A stretch of 64,000 nt of DNA from Syngnathus acus. Its lineage: Eukaryota; Chordata; Actinopteri; Syngnathiformes; Syngnathidae. The stretch lies in the NCBI RefSeq assembly GCF_901709675.1, contig NC_051093.1, positions 1,134,553-1,198,552 on the forward strand. Direction: 5' to 3'. Below the pieces are notes generated by a model, which was not told the DNA's origin, ran no database searches, and saw nothing but the letters and a program-made list of their open reading frames with translations. The position numbers were made by a program, and so were the translations under genes. Positions 11,501-22,233 of the stretch are shown here, one piece after another (position 1 is the stretch's first letter; each line of letters opens with the position of its first letter).

Positions 11501-14500
11501 CAAAATATCAGGTCTCAACAAAGAAAGGGAGGAAAATTGAGCCCCAATTTTTTGGGGCCATACAAAATTGTGGCGATTGAGGGCAAGACAGCTGACCTCC
11601 AGGATGAGAATGGCGCCTTGGTCCCCAAAATAAACATTGACCACCTAAAACCATACAAAGAAAATAAACAAAGAGTGCCTCATAGGTATGAAAACAAAAA
11701 AGGAGCATCCTCCTGGATGACACAGTCACCATCCCCACCAGCCTCAGCTCCTCCAGCCTCTGCTCCTCCAGCCACTGCTCCTCCAGCCATAGCTCCTCCA
11801 ACCACCGCTCCCTCTTCCACTGCTCCACCAGCCGCAGCTCCTCCAAGCACCGCTGCCACTGCTCCTCCAGCCTCAGCTCCTCCAGCCATTGCCCCCTCTG
11901 CCACTGCTCCTCCAGCCTCAGCTCCTCCAACCACCGCTCCCTCTCCCACTGCTCCACCAGCCGCAGCTCCTCCAACCACCGCTCCCTCTCCCACTGCTCC
12001 ACCAGCCGCAGCTCCTCCAAGCACCGCTCCCACTGCCACTGCTCCTCTAGCCTCAGCTCCTCCAGCCATTGCCCCCTCTGCCACTGCTCCTCCAGCCTCA
12101 GCTCCTCCAACCACCGCTCCCTCTCCCACTGCTCCACCAGCCGCAGCTCCTCCAACCACCGCTCCCTCTCCCGCTGCTCCACCAGCCGCAGCTCCTCCAA
12201 CCACCGCTCCCTCTCCCACTGCTCCACCAGCCGCAGCTCCTCCAACCACCACTCCCTCTCCCACTGCTCCACCAGCCGCATCTCCTCCAAGCACCGCGCC
12301 CACTGCCACTGCTCCTCCAGCCTCAGCTCCTCCAAGCACCGCTCCCACTGCCACTGCTCCTCCAGCCTCAGCTCCTCCAGCCACTGCCCCCTCTGCCACT
12401 GCTCCTTCAGCCACAGATCCTCCAGCCACGGCTCCCTTTTCCCCTGCTCTTAATACCGCAACACCACCACAACTGTCTTTGACTTTTAGACAAACGAGGG
12501 AAAATGTGGACAAATGTAAGATGTATTCATGATAAAACTGTAAACAAATTAAAACATACATTATGGATATGTGGCACAAAGGTCTTGTACTCACAAAGTG
12601 TTTTATAAATGCCACTTGCTGCTATGGAATGAACCACATTTCCAATTGTATTTTGAGGTATTGTTCTGACTTATTTTTGGCAGACGTTCAAGATGCCTGG
12701 AAGGGAAAGCACGTCCATGTTCTCCTATCAAAAATCGGGGCGTACAAATTGTTCTTTTGGGACATTATGAACGTTAGACCCAATTCTGAGCTGGAATCGG
12801 AGGTAAAATTATGTTTTCATATCTGAAACTTAGTCTTAATTGGCAGCACTGTATTTTTTTTGTGTGGGGGGGTAATATTTTCTGTTTCAATTTGTTTGCC
12901 GTTTCAATTACAGATTATAAACGCGTACCTCCTGTTGTTGGTGAACAAACGCAACCAAATCAGCGTGGAAAAGGTTTCCTATATTGACTCATTTGCAATG
13001 ACAAATTTATGGAATGGAAAGAGCCAGAGACTCAAGGTGTGTCTGTATTAGTCCTGTTTATTGAATTATATCTTGCAAAATTATCAATGAAGTTAAGAAG
13101 TTAAATGTCTTAATATTGTTGTCGGGCCAATTAGGGGCCCAACAACGTTATTAAGACATAACAATTTTATTAAAAAACTCAATTGGCATTAATTTATGTC
13201 ACGACTCGTCCCCGATCATGTCTGTGTGCTCGCCCCTCCCTTCCTGTGTGCCCATGATCAGTGCGATCGTTCTCACCTGCCTCTTGTTACCTGTCTTGTA
13301 TATTAAGTCCTGTCTGTGTATCACTCCCTGTCGGAGCATTGATGTTTGTTACTGTCATGAGGTTTTTTTGGTTCCTGTCGTTGGTAATGTCGCCCTGTCT
13401 TTTTGTTCCACGTCTTTTTCGGTCAGTCCTGTGGTTGGTTTTGTTAGAGAGTTATGTTAGTTTACCAAGTCTGTATTTTGAGTTCCGCCAATAAACCCTG
13501 GTCCAAGCTACACTTGGTCGCCCTGCTCCATTTCCACCCCGTATACGTGACAGAATGCTCCGACCACTACAGCGACCAGCGCTTGGACCTTCCTCCACCA
13601 CCAGCTCCCGTCTGCGACGCCCGAGCCACGTCCGTCGTCCGAGCATGTTCCAGCGCGATCGGCTCCGCTGTCGCCATTGGACTTCGCTCCAGCGACACCG
13701 GCTCCACGGCCGCCATCGGGACTTTGCTCCAGCGACGCCGGACTCGCGGCCGCCATCGGAGTTCCTCCCGGCGCCATCGGCTCCGCGACAGTCATCGGAC
13801 TTCGCTGCCGCGACGCCGGACCCGCGGCCGCCATCGGAGTGCCTCCCGGCGCCATCGGACTCGCGGCCGCCACCGGGCTCCACCTCAGCGTTGCAGGACC
13901 CGCGGGCGTCGCCAGATTCCAAACCAGCTGCGCCGGGCCCGCGATCGTCCCTGGCCCCACTCCCACTGCTGCGGCGCGTGGTGGCTCTTGCTGCTGCCAC
14001 AGCTCCGCCTTCCGAATGCCGCTGATCGCGGTCCGGACTTTTGAATGCCGCTGATTGCGGTTCGGTGCCCCAAGTTGCCGCCCGAGTGCGGTTCGGTTCC
14101 CCTAGTTGCCGCCCGAGTGCGGTTCGGTTCCCCAAGTTGCCGCCCGAGTGCGGTTCGGTTCCCCAAGTTGCCGCCCGAGTGCGGTTCGGATCCCCAAGTT
14201 GCCGCCCGAGTGCGGTTCTGTGCCCCAAGTTGCCGCCCAAGTGCGGTTCTGTGCCCCAAGTTGCCGCCCGAGTGCGGTTCTGTGCCCCAAGTTGCCGCCC
14301 GAGTGCGGTTCAGGTCCCCAGTGTGTGCCGCGATTGTGGCCCTGGGCCCCTGAACGCCGCCGAGTGCAGTTCTGTCCCCCCAAGTGCTGCTGATTGCGGT
14401 TCAGGTCCCCAGTGTGTGCCGCGATTGTGGCCCTGGGCCCCTGAACGCCGCAGAGTGCAGTTCTGCCCCCCAAGTTGCTGCCGATTGCGGTTCAGGTCCC

Positions 14501-16490
14501 CAGTGTGTGCCGCGAGTTGGCCCTGGGCCCCTGAACGCCGCTGAGTGCAGTTCTGTGCCCCAAGCCGCCGCCGAGTGCGGTTGTTTCCCCAGTCGCCGCC
14601 GTGCGCGGTTCAGGCTGTTTCAAAAAACAGTAGGGTCGTCTGGACTGGTGCGCTTCCCCCCAGCCCCCCCGCGTGCTGCCGTGGGGGGTTGGGTTTTTGG
14701 GACGTCGGGAGCCGTCCCTTGTGGGGGGGGTTCTGTCACGACTCGTCCCCGATCATGTCTGTGTGCTCGCCCCTCCCGTCCTGTGTGCCCATGATCAGTG
14801 CGATCGTTCTCACCTGCCTCTTGTTACCTGTCTTGTATGTATATTAAGTCCTGTCTGTGTATCACTCCCTGTCGGAGCATTGATGTTTGTTACTGTCATG
14901 AGGTTATTTTGGTTCCTGTCTTTGGTAATGTCACCCTGTCTCTTTGTTCCACGTCTTTTTTGGTCAGTCCTGTGGTTGGTTTTGGTTAGAGAGTTATGTC
15001 AGTTTGCCGAGTATGTATTTTGAGTTCTCCAATTAACCCTGGTCCAAGTTGCACTTGGTCGCCCTGCTCCATTTCCACCGGATCCGTGACAAATTTTGTT
15101 CTTTACGCATTTTACTGAAATTATTGACAGACGTATTTTTTTCTTCTGTTTATTTTTAGATCAACCCGGTGGAATACAAACTTATTGTTGGCATTGTCAA
15201 TGAGCATAAGCATTGGAAGCTGGCGGTAAAGAAATGTTTTAATGCCACAAGAGGAGTAACATTACAGCAAAAAATATATAGTTATGTGCAAAATGTTTAA
15301 TAATTCATGCATATGAATAATAAAACCCAAGTTTTACAAAAAAAAATTGTGTTTAAAATATAGGCAATCATGCCAGGAGAAAAAAAGTCCTTACTAGTTG
15401 ATCCTCTTGGTGAGTCTCAAATGGACATTAAAAAATGCCTGGAATCAACCCGGTAAGCACAGCTTCTAAATGTCAGAGTACTATTGTGATATCAACATTT
15501 AACTGAAGATGTGCGCTTTCTTTTGAAAGTGGACTAGGTTTTTGTTTTTACCAATACAAATTATGTAATTGACGGATAAAACTTGAAATTTGTGATAATA
15601 TGTACTGGCTCTTATATTTCAGGGCGTTCATGCGCAAGAAAGGGTGCAATGTTTCCAGGTGGACTTGTGGCATTGTCCCCCATCCCAGGCAACAAGATTC
15701 AACCTCTTGTGGTGTATTTGCTTTGAAAGTATGCATTTGATTTACAGACTAGATTTACCAAACTCATATCACTCAATTATGCAAAAACTTAATCAAACAT
15801 TACTCAAAACTAAAGAAACTAATTTTGAGTTCATACAACAAAGGACTAAAACAAATTATTGTCTGACAGCAGAATTTTTTGTATGATATATAGGCTAAAG
15901 ATGGCAAACATTTAAAGCATTCTTTATGCACTGTAAACATCTGACATTCTCTTTTTCAGTTTGCAGAACATCTTCTTTCAAATGAAGAAATAGATTTTTC
16001 AGCAAAGGCACATGATGTAAATAGGTACAGGCTGCACATTGCCACCACACTTCTATTAGAGACTGGTAAGTAATATGCACCCAAGAGATGTTATTGCCAC
16101 CCAAAGAATGGTCCTGACTGTGCTATCAATGCTATATACAACTCAGTTAAGTTTTACACAGGGAAGTACGATAGCAATTCTTCTGTCTTTGTTTTCACAG
16201 ATGATTTATCTGACTTGTGCTTTGTTTGTGGGGAAGCTACACATGACACAGACAACAGATGGGTAATTATGTCAGGTCTTGTTAACTAATGCATGTGATG
16301 ATTAAGAAATATATTGAATTACACATTCGTTGTAAATTATTGTAAATGTGCTGCATTGTATGATCTTGCTTTTTTCTTTGTTTACCAGATTCAGTGTGAC
16401 GAGTGTTGCAGGTGGTTCCATCTTGTATGTGTCGGGGAGCCTCCAACCGAAGGCTCTTTTTTGTGTACATGTACAGAAATTAAATGCTAA
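8539..16490 (+). CDS. Ginger-like transposase gene: integrase, GPY/F, ULP1 protease, PHD finger (15 exons)
   Basis: Exons: 8539-8656, 9431-9633, 9816-9887, 10025-10258, 10606-10712, 10962-11130, 11321-12515, 12684-12802, 12914-13036, 15160-15225, 15364-15452, 15623-15728, 15960-16065, 16201-16262, 16389-16490. Every intron is GT-AG, phases join throughout, and the sum is 2871 nt (956 aa plus stop). Domains: H2C2 zinc binding across exons 2-3 (FHASPAGAH, CTEC); integrase core with Asp142 (GMDLIG) and Asp201 (LTDQG), but Gly at position 237 (NGLVGKLNG) where the catalytic Glu is expected; GPY/F domain (FLGPYKI) in exon 7; a 15-residue Pro/Ala/Thr/Ser repeat; C48/ULP1 protease with His798 (HW), Asp815 (DPLG), Gln855/856 and Cys861 (SCGVF); PHD finger (LCFVC, CDEC, WFHLVC, CTC). 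The start ATG has a good context (GCACAATGG). AATAAA follows at 16598. It could be a transposon gene or a host-adopted one; the catalytic Glu loss suggests cleavage activity is gone. Confidence 0.8.
8836..9150 (+). repeat. SINE-1 family, full-length copy in intron 1 of the Ginger-like gene
   Basis: tRNA-like head (GCCTAGTGGTAGAG, B box GGTTCAAACCC), body through GGGGATGGGTTAAATGC, and an (ACTTTA)n tail. Same strand as the host gene. Best reference copy of this family in the window. Confidence 0.9.
11735..12440 (+). repeat. 45 bp coding minisatellite in exon 7 of the Ginger-like gene
   Basis: A 15-codon unit reading roughly APPAAAPPTTAPSPT, repeated with variations (some copies have APPASAPPAIAPSAT). 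Being a multiple of three it keeps the frame. On the opposite strand it creates long spurious open frames of Leu/Glu/Arg- and Gly/Ala-rich peptide. Confidence 0.9.
13197..15091 (+). mobile_element. Non-autonomous LTR retrotransposon in intron 9 of the Ginger-like gene
   Basis: Two direct LTRs, 13197-13552 and 14734-15091, both TGTCACG...GTGACA, with a G-rich polypurine tract (TGTGGGGGGGGTTC) just before the second. The flanks are AATTT(A) and AATTT, close to a 5 bp duplication. The 1.2 kb interior has no gag, protease or polymerase frame. It holds Pro/Ser-rich remnants typical of pol ends of fish Gypsy elements and, at about 14060-14310, a 31 bp tandem repeat. The LTR is related to the solo LTRs at 29128-42146 (interrupted) and 56330-56665. 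Confidence 0.8.
14060..14590. repeat. 31 bp tandem repeat and longer related units inside the LTR element
   Basis: Unit GTTGCCGCCCGAGTGCGGTT plus about 11 more bases, repeated about eight times, followed by longer units containing GTGCCGCGATTGTGG. The period is not a multiple of three, so several frames stay open by chance; the apparent Cys/Pro-rich proteins are not believed. Confidence 0.8.
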
Positions 16491-16734
16491 ATATTTGAAG
16501 CTTGCTTGAAGACCATTTTGCTTTTTTTTTTATTAAAATTTGTATTTTTTTATTTTATTTTATTATTATTTAAAAAAAAAATAATTTTGTTTTTCTTAAT
16601 AAAGTTTAAAGTTATAATTTTTGATGTATGTTATATGATTAAGAAACAAAGGTGTTTGACCAAAATAAGGCCAAAGAAATTGATAAAGTGCAGTAATAAT
16701 GGTATCACTGCACAAATCATCAGAAAAAAAAACA
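16491..16734 (+). other. 3' UTR and poly(A) region of the Ginger-like gene
   Basis: AT-rich, with AATAAA at 16598-16603 about 110 bp after the stop codon. Nothing else recognised before the right array. Confidence 0.6.
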
Positions 16735-17119
16735 GCTGGAGTCCAGCACTCACCGTTCTCAAAATAAGGAGGGGGAACATATCCTCACGGGGCAGCCGTG
16801 AGGATGTGTTCCCCCCCTGTAATTTGGCCTAGGAATAAGGGATTCTGTTCAAATTTGCCACACTACCTGAACAGACCCCCAGGAAGACAGAAAAAAAAAC
16901 GCTGGAGTCCAGCACTCACCGTTCTGAAAATAAGGGGGGGGAACATATCCTCACGGCCCCGTGAGGATATGTTCCCCCCTGTAATTTGGCCTAGGAATGA
17001 GGGATTCTGTTCAAATTTGCCACACAACCTGAACAGACCCCCGGGAAGATAGAAAAAAAGCCAGTCGATGTCCAAGACTCACCGTTCTCAAAATTGGAGA
17101 GGGGCACAAATTTTCACGG
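16735..17119 (-). repeat. Right inverted-end array of the Ginger-like element
   Basis: Partial unit to 16790, a complete unit at about 16796-16956, and a degenerate unit to about 17119, all the reverse complement of the left array. The last unit decays (GGGGCACAAATTTTCACGG in place of the conserved end), so the outer edge is uncertain. Confidence 0.75.
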
Positions 17120-17847
17120 CTTGACAATTTTTATAGAGTTCCTGTTACAATTTTTATCCCCCCTCCCCACCACCTGTCACTTTCCTTGGGACAAAAGGAG
17201 CCTTCGGAACTGAAATTTCTTCTGAATTATTCATTCAAATCAATTCACTCAAATCATTCTCGTTATGAAAGATTTGATCATAAAACGTGTGGCTTTTTCT
17301 TAAATGAACACGTTTGACATTGCTATAGTGTCAGCTTTTGATTATATGGCGCTGTCATTTTAAAGCAAATTAATAAATGCAACAATATTAATTTGCTTTG
17401 AAAATACCTGAGTAATAAAATGGATGGATGAATGATGATCACAATCAAGTAGAAAGTCTCCTTGGTAATATATACTCCTTGTAGCATGTAACGGTACCTA
17501 AAAAGAGGAGTTTCTTTGCATCGAGGTTTATGCAAAGAGTTCACGTAATTATATTGTTGCTTTTTGGTGAAGTGAATGAGTGTTCCGTCTGTACGACTGG
17601 TCTTTGAATGCACCCCGCTTCAATGGCAGAACGCGGATGAATTTAAAGACATCAAATGAGAATAATCCTTTCTAAAAATTAAAATTGACTGACGCAAACG
17701 TGAGTTCTTCATGTTTTTATTGAAAACAACATAGTGCTGACGCCGTACGACACCGCGTACGACATCGGTTTTTCGCTTTCCAAATAAGGCGTGCGCGCTC
17801 CCGCGGCAGGGGGACCAAAATCTCACGGGGGAACCAAATCTAGCACA
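17120..17847. other. Intergenic, no gene seen
   Basis: No coding or repeat family recognised, apart from AT-rich stretches. Confidence 0.45.
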
Positions 17848-18480
17848 ACACCGTAACTTCCCGTTCACGAACGAGTCGTGAATTGCATTTCCCGTTCACC
17901 AAACGAACGAATCTGTGAGTGAACGAATCACTCACTGAGTGAACGAATCACTCACTGAGTGAACGAATCACTCACTGAGTGAATCACTCACTGATTCCAG
18001 GTCACCGCGAGAACGGATCAGTGAGGGAACGAATCCTGGCTTTCCCGTTCGCGAACGAGTCAATGAGTGAACTGCCTTCCTGTGCATCAACGGATCAGTC
18101 AGTGAATTTGTTGCGTTTCCTGGCGTGAAATATGTAAGCCAGAATGTAGATTTACGATTTACTTATAGTAGGTTTTAAATAACGTGTATGCATATATATA
18201 TGCCTAAATATTGTTATCCAATATATCGACTGCAGTTTCACATTAGATTGCTGGTTTGAGATGTTTTTTATTATTATTATTATTATTTTAATAAACATCT
18301 ATGTTATAACTTGTCTGGTGTTTTATTCCTTGTTTTTATATTCGCCAATCAAAACTTAAAAATCAGACATTTGGTTAATTGCTTTATATGACAATATGTA
18401 TATGTGTTTTACGTTGTTATATGAGTTGGTGTCCCCAAAATTAACAAATGTCGGCATAACGTTTTTTTTCAACTCCCCGT
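17848..18480 (+). repeat. G repeat, copy 2, joined tail-to-head
   Basis: GAACGAAT-rich section with a short tandem of GTGAACGAATCACTCACTGA (about 17915-17990), then the 3' section to about 18297. This is followed by the head section (TTTGGTTAATTGCTTTATAT, GACAATATGTATATGTG) that precedes the GAACGA section in copy 1. The order is therefore permuted relative to 5890-7019. Confidence 0.6.
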
Positions 18481-18900
18481 TCACGACCGGGTGAGAGATT
18501 GTTGCCAACGGATCAGTGTGTAGGTGTTGTATTATAGAAAGAAATGTGTTAATTACCTGAGCCAATTATTATTATACATAATAATTTAGGCGGGGTTGTG
18601 TAGTTGTACTGTTTGATGTGTATGGGTTGTTTCCACTGGATGTTGTAAAAAATAAAAAAATAAGCTAGATCAGTGTGTGTGTGGGGGGGGAGATTCATTG
18701 AACGATTCGTTTGAACAAATCTTATGCGTGAACTGATTCTAAAGATTCAGTTCACCTAAAAAAACTGGAATGCACGTCACTAAAAAGTACCCACTACTTC
18801 GTCTTCTTCTTCTTGTTTTTTTCACGGTGGCGCACAATTTATGCACGTGTCTGCCCCTAGCGTTTCAAACGAAGCAATACAACATTGCTCGTACAAATTA
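18481..18900. other. Intergenic, no gene seen
   Basis: AT-rich; short GT run near 18675. No coding feature recognised. Confidence 0.45.
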
Positions 18901-19302
18901 CAGCTGGTTTAGGGTTCAATATTTCATATTTGATGGATTTAATTTTGGCATCTATATAAGGTCTATGGAATAACCTAATATTGTCTTCTATATGAGGTTA
19001 CAGATATAACCACACTTCACACGGCTCATTGGTTGTTTAAAACAAAGCAATGCAACATCTGTACATTATTTGTACAACTTATAGCTGGTTTAGGGTTTAA
19101 TATTTCATATTTGATGGTGGGGACAAGTGGTATAGAAAATGGATGGAACGATGGAGGATGGATGGTTTGATGGATTGATGGCTGGATGGATGGATGGAAG
19201 GATTGATGGCTGGATGGATGGATAGATGGATGGATGGATGGATTTAATATTGGTTATAGAAATAACCACACTTCACACGGATCGGTGGTTGTTTAAAACA
19301 AT

Positions 19303-20050
19303 CAGGGCTGTGGACTCGGTCGGATTTTTGCACCGAGTCCGAGTCCGGCCTCTTGACCACCGAGTCCGAGTCCGGCTGTCCATTTTTTCTGTTAATTCAT
19401 GTGACTGCTTAGTCTTTATTCAAGGCTAATTTAGATCAAAATCTAAATAATTACAACAGTTTGTGATGGCTTTGTCTTTATTAAACATATAAACGAATAC
19501 AATAAACAGATACTTTCAAGTTTCAATTCAACGACTTGTTCTTAGGAACAAAATCGCCTCAACCAAGTCAGCCTTCATCGCGCCGCGCTGATCAGACATG
19601 ATAAACTTGAGCCCGGAAAACAGGCGCTCTACGCTGACTTGGCTGATTGGCATTGCTGTTAGTGTCCGAGTCGCTGCCTTGAGGCCGGACGGATAACGAT
19701 CAGCTGTAACAAATGGGCTCTCTTTCATTCGACCAAGTGCCAACATTGCCCCAATTTCTTCATCTATGTCGGTTGGCGAGGTGGCGGCCGACAAACGCCG
19801 GCGGCGCTCAATGCTGTCAAGTTCTTTTTCAAACTCATCCTCCTCCGTCGATGTGGAGCCATCAACCTCGGCCGCATTGATCGTAAGCAGGGCTGTGGAC
19901 AGTATTCCTACGCGCATTCTCAGCAGCATGATGAAAATAGAATCGAACGTATTTTTTTTATTGTCGGACTCGGTGGACTCGGTCAAAATCAGCACCGAGT
20001 CCGAGTCCGGCAAAAATGACCGAGTCCGAGTCCCCGAGTCCACAGCCCTG
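19303..20050 (-). mobile_element. hAT transposon remnant with transposase C-terminus
   Basis: Ends CAGGGCTGTGGACTCGG and CCGAGTCCACAGCCCTG are inverted repeats, and both ends carry several CCGAGTCCGAGTCC motifs. The minus strand at about 19900-19540 encodes the hAT C-terminal dimerisation region (MPISQVSVERLFSGLKFIMS, then LVEAILFLR). The rest of the transposase is missing. No convincing 8 bp duplication remains. Confidence 0.75.
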
Positions 20051-20055
20051 TTATG

Positions 20056-21013
20056 TAGGGGTGTAACGATTCATCGATACACATCGATTAATCGATATAA
20101 TGCTCTACGATTTATTGGCATCGATGCTAAACGTAAACATCGATTTATATCGCCGTGTTTGACCTCGGACATTAGACGCGACTTTATTTTGAAATCCAGT
20201 TCATTGTTGCTTGCTTCCTCTTTCCGGGAGCAGTACGCGCCGTGTTGTGTTGTGAGCAGAGCAGGCACGTGAAAGGGGAGCCGACAACTACGCGGCTCCT
20301 GGGCTGGTGCTATGGCTAGTGTCCAAGAAGACGAGGAAATTCGCTCCCCTTTGGGCTTCAAGTCATTCGTTTGGAAGCACTTTGGATTCCAAAGAAAAGA
20401 TGGCTCAACGGACAATTAAAATTATTGTAAATAATTTTTTTTTTTTTTTTTTTTTTTTTTTGTCCCAATGATCGTCACACACACATCTGGGTGTGGTGAA
20501 ATTTGTCCTCTGCATTTAACCCATCCCCATGTGATTTTGATCCATCCCCTGGGGGAGAGGGGAGCAGTGAGCAGCAGCGGTGCCGCGCTCGGGAATCATT
20601 TGGTGATCTAACCCCCCAATTCCAACCCTTGATGGTTCAGTAATGCACTTTAAAGTTAATGGTATTACAAAAAAAGAAAGAATATTCATTTTTCTTTACT
20701 TATATGAGAAAAAATATAGGAATTTGATAATGTTCAGTGTTAAAATAAGCACTTTGTATACTACAATACTCTTTTAATTTCCTAAATAAAGAGTTTGCAG
20801 TACCTTGTTGATTTTGCGTATGAATTGTTATAAATCAGGATATTATTCTATATTTTTTATTTAAAAAAATAAAAATATCGATCGTGGAGCACTATATCGT
20901 GATGTATCGTGAATGAATCACAGCAGGCTTTAAGATATCGGCAAATATCGTATCGAGATTCTTTGTATCGATATGATATCGTATCGTGACAAAACCCGCG
21001 ATTTACACCCCTA
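20056..21013. mobile_element. hAT-like element with exact 8 bp duplication
   Basis: Ends TAGGGGTGTAACGAT and TACACCCCTA, with ATCGAT-rich subterminal sequence, flanked by CTGTTATG on both sides (20048-20055 and 21014-21021). The left duplication includes the final CTG of the preceding hAT element, so this one inserted exactly at the other's end. A T-tract (about 20429-20461) and a SINE-1 fragment lie inside. Confidence 0.8.
20462..20632 (-). repeat. SINE-1 family, truncated copy
   Basis: Tail-side portion in reverse orientation, truncated before the tRNA-like head; nested in the hAT-like element at 20056-21013. Confidence 0.85.
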
Positions 21014-21386
21014 CTGTTATGTATACAACTTACAGAATGGTTTTAGGTTTAATATTTCATATTTGATGGATTTAATTTTGTCTATTTTAGGTCAATCTAT
21101 AGACCCAAAATAGACGTCTATTTGAGGTCAATCTATAGACATAAAATAGATGTCTAAATTAAGTCTATGTGTAGACCTTAAGTAGACGTCTAAATTAGGT
21201 CTACATATAGACCTAATGTAGACGTTGATCAGGTTACAGAAATAGCCACACTTCACCCGGATCAATGGTCGTTTAAAACAAAGCAATGCAACCTCTGTTC
21301 ATTATTTATACAACCTACAGCTGGTTTGGGGTTTAATATTTCATATTTAATGGATTTGAATTTGTCGTCTATTTTAGGTCTATATA

Positions 21387-22233
21387 CAGTGGAGCCTCGG
21401 TTTTCGAACGTCCCGGTTCTCGAACAAATCGGTATTCGAACAAAAGAATCAAGATTTTTTTGCTTCGGATGTCGGACGAAATTCGGTTGTCGAACCTCGC
21501 GAGATGAGCCGAGAGGACCCGCATGCCAACTGACTCCGTTCGTTATTACGTTCTCGTTACTCTGAGGATTGCATCAACTCTATTCATGCCTCCAAAGGAA
21601 GCAAGTGGGAGCAGTAAAGACATCCTAAAACACAAAGACGCTCCTAAAGCAATGCGACACTGAGCGCCCAGCGCGCTGCGGTTGCGTGATCGGACCAAAT
21701 TAAGCTCCCTGCGCACTGAGGTCCATTTAAATTTTGGAAAGTACATTAGGACTTTAAAAATATTTTCTAAATTTTAGTGACCGCTCTGTCACAATACTGC
21801 GACCAGCGCGGTGCAGTTGCGCGGTTGGCGGCGCGCAACGGTTGCGCGTTCGGCGGTGCGCTGCAGTTGCGCGATCGGACAAAATCAAGCTCCCTGCGCA
21901 CTGATATCCACTTGAATTTTGGAAAGGGACTTTGAAAATATTTTCTAAATTTCAGCGACGGCTCTGTCACAATAATGCGACCAGCGCGGTGCAGTTGCGC
22001 GGTCGGCGACGCTACGGTTGCGCGTTCGGCGGTGCGCTGCAGTTGCGCGATTGGACAAAAATCCGCAAATGAAATTAATGCTTAAAAAAAGGCGTTGTTT
22101 GTTTTTTTTGGCTTGGAACGGATTAATTTTTTTCCTATTATTTGTAATGGGAAAATAGTATTAGGAATTCCAACGATTCACTTCTCGAACAGCCTTCTGG
22201 AACGGATTGTGTTCGAAAACCGGGGCTCCACTG
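21387..22233. mobile_element. Tigger/pogo-type element, copy T1
   Basis: Inverted ends CAGTGGAGCCTCGGTTTTCG and the complement ending GGGGCTCCACTG, flanked by TA. The interior carries tandem GC-rich units with GCAGTTGCGCGGTC-like motifs and a short remnant of the transposase start (ATGCCTCCAAAGGAAGCAAG). Same family as T2 (48056-48903) and T3 (28048-28833). Confidence 0.85.

Larger units (their letters stand above)
7791..17119 (+). mobile_element. Ginger-like DNA transposon with an intact spliced gene
   Basis: About 9.3 kb, defined by inverted tandem-repeat arrays at both ends and one multi-exon gene between them. The left side breaks X-family copy X1. The right flank is not the expected continuation of X1, so the right boundary is approximate and no target-site duplication could be fixed. 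A retroviral-type integrase without gag, protease or reverse transcriptase and without LTRs fits the Ginger group of cut-and-paste elements (established knowledge). Internal insertions are a SINE-1 in intron 1 and an LTR element in intron 9. Confidence 0.75.

Noticed and set aside
11508-12615. Long minus-strand frames rich in Leu/Glu/Arg or Gly/Ala
   Set aside because: They mirror the 45 bp coding minisatellite of exon 7 on the plus strand; no splice sites or domain support.
13452-14544. Proline/serine/cysteine-rich frames on both strands
   Set aside because: Tandem repeat with a 31 bp period inside an LTR element; frames shift between units and lack homology.
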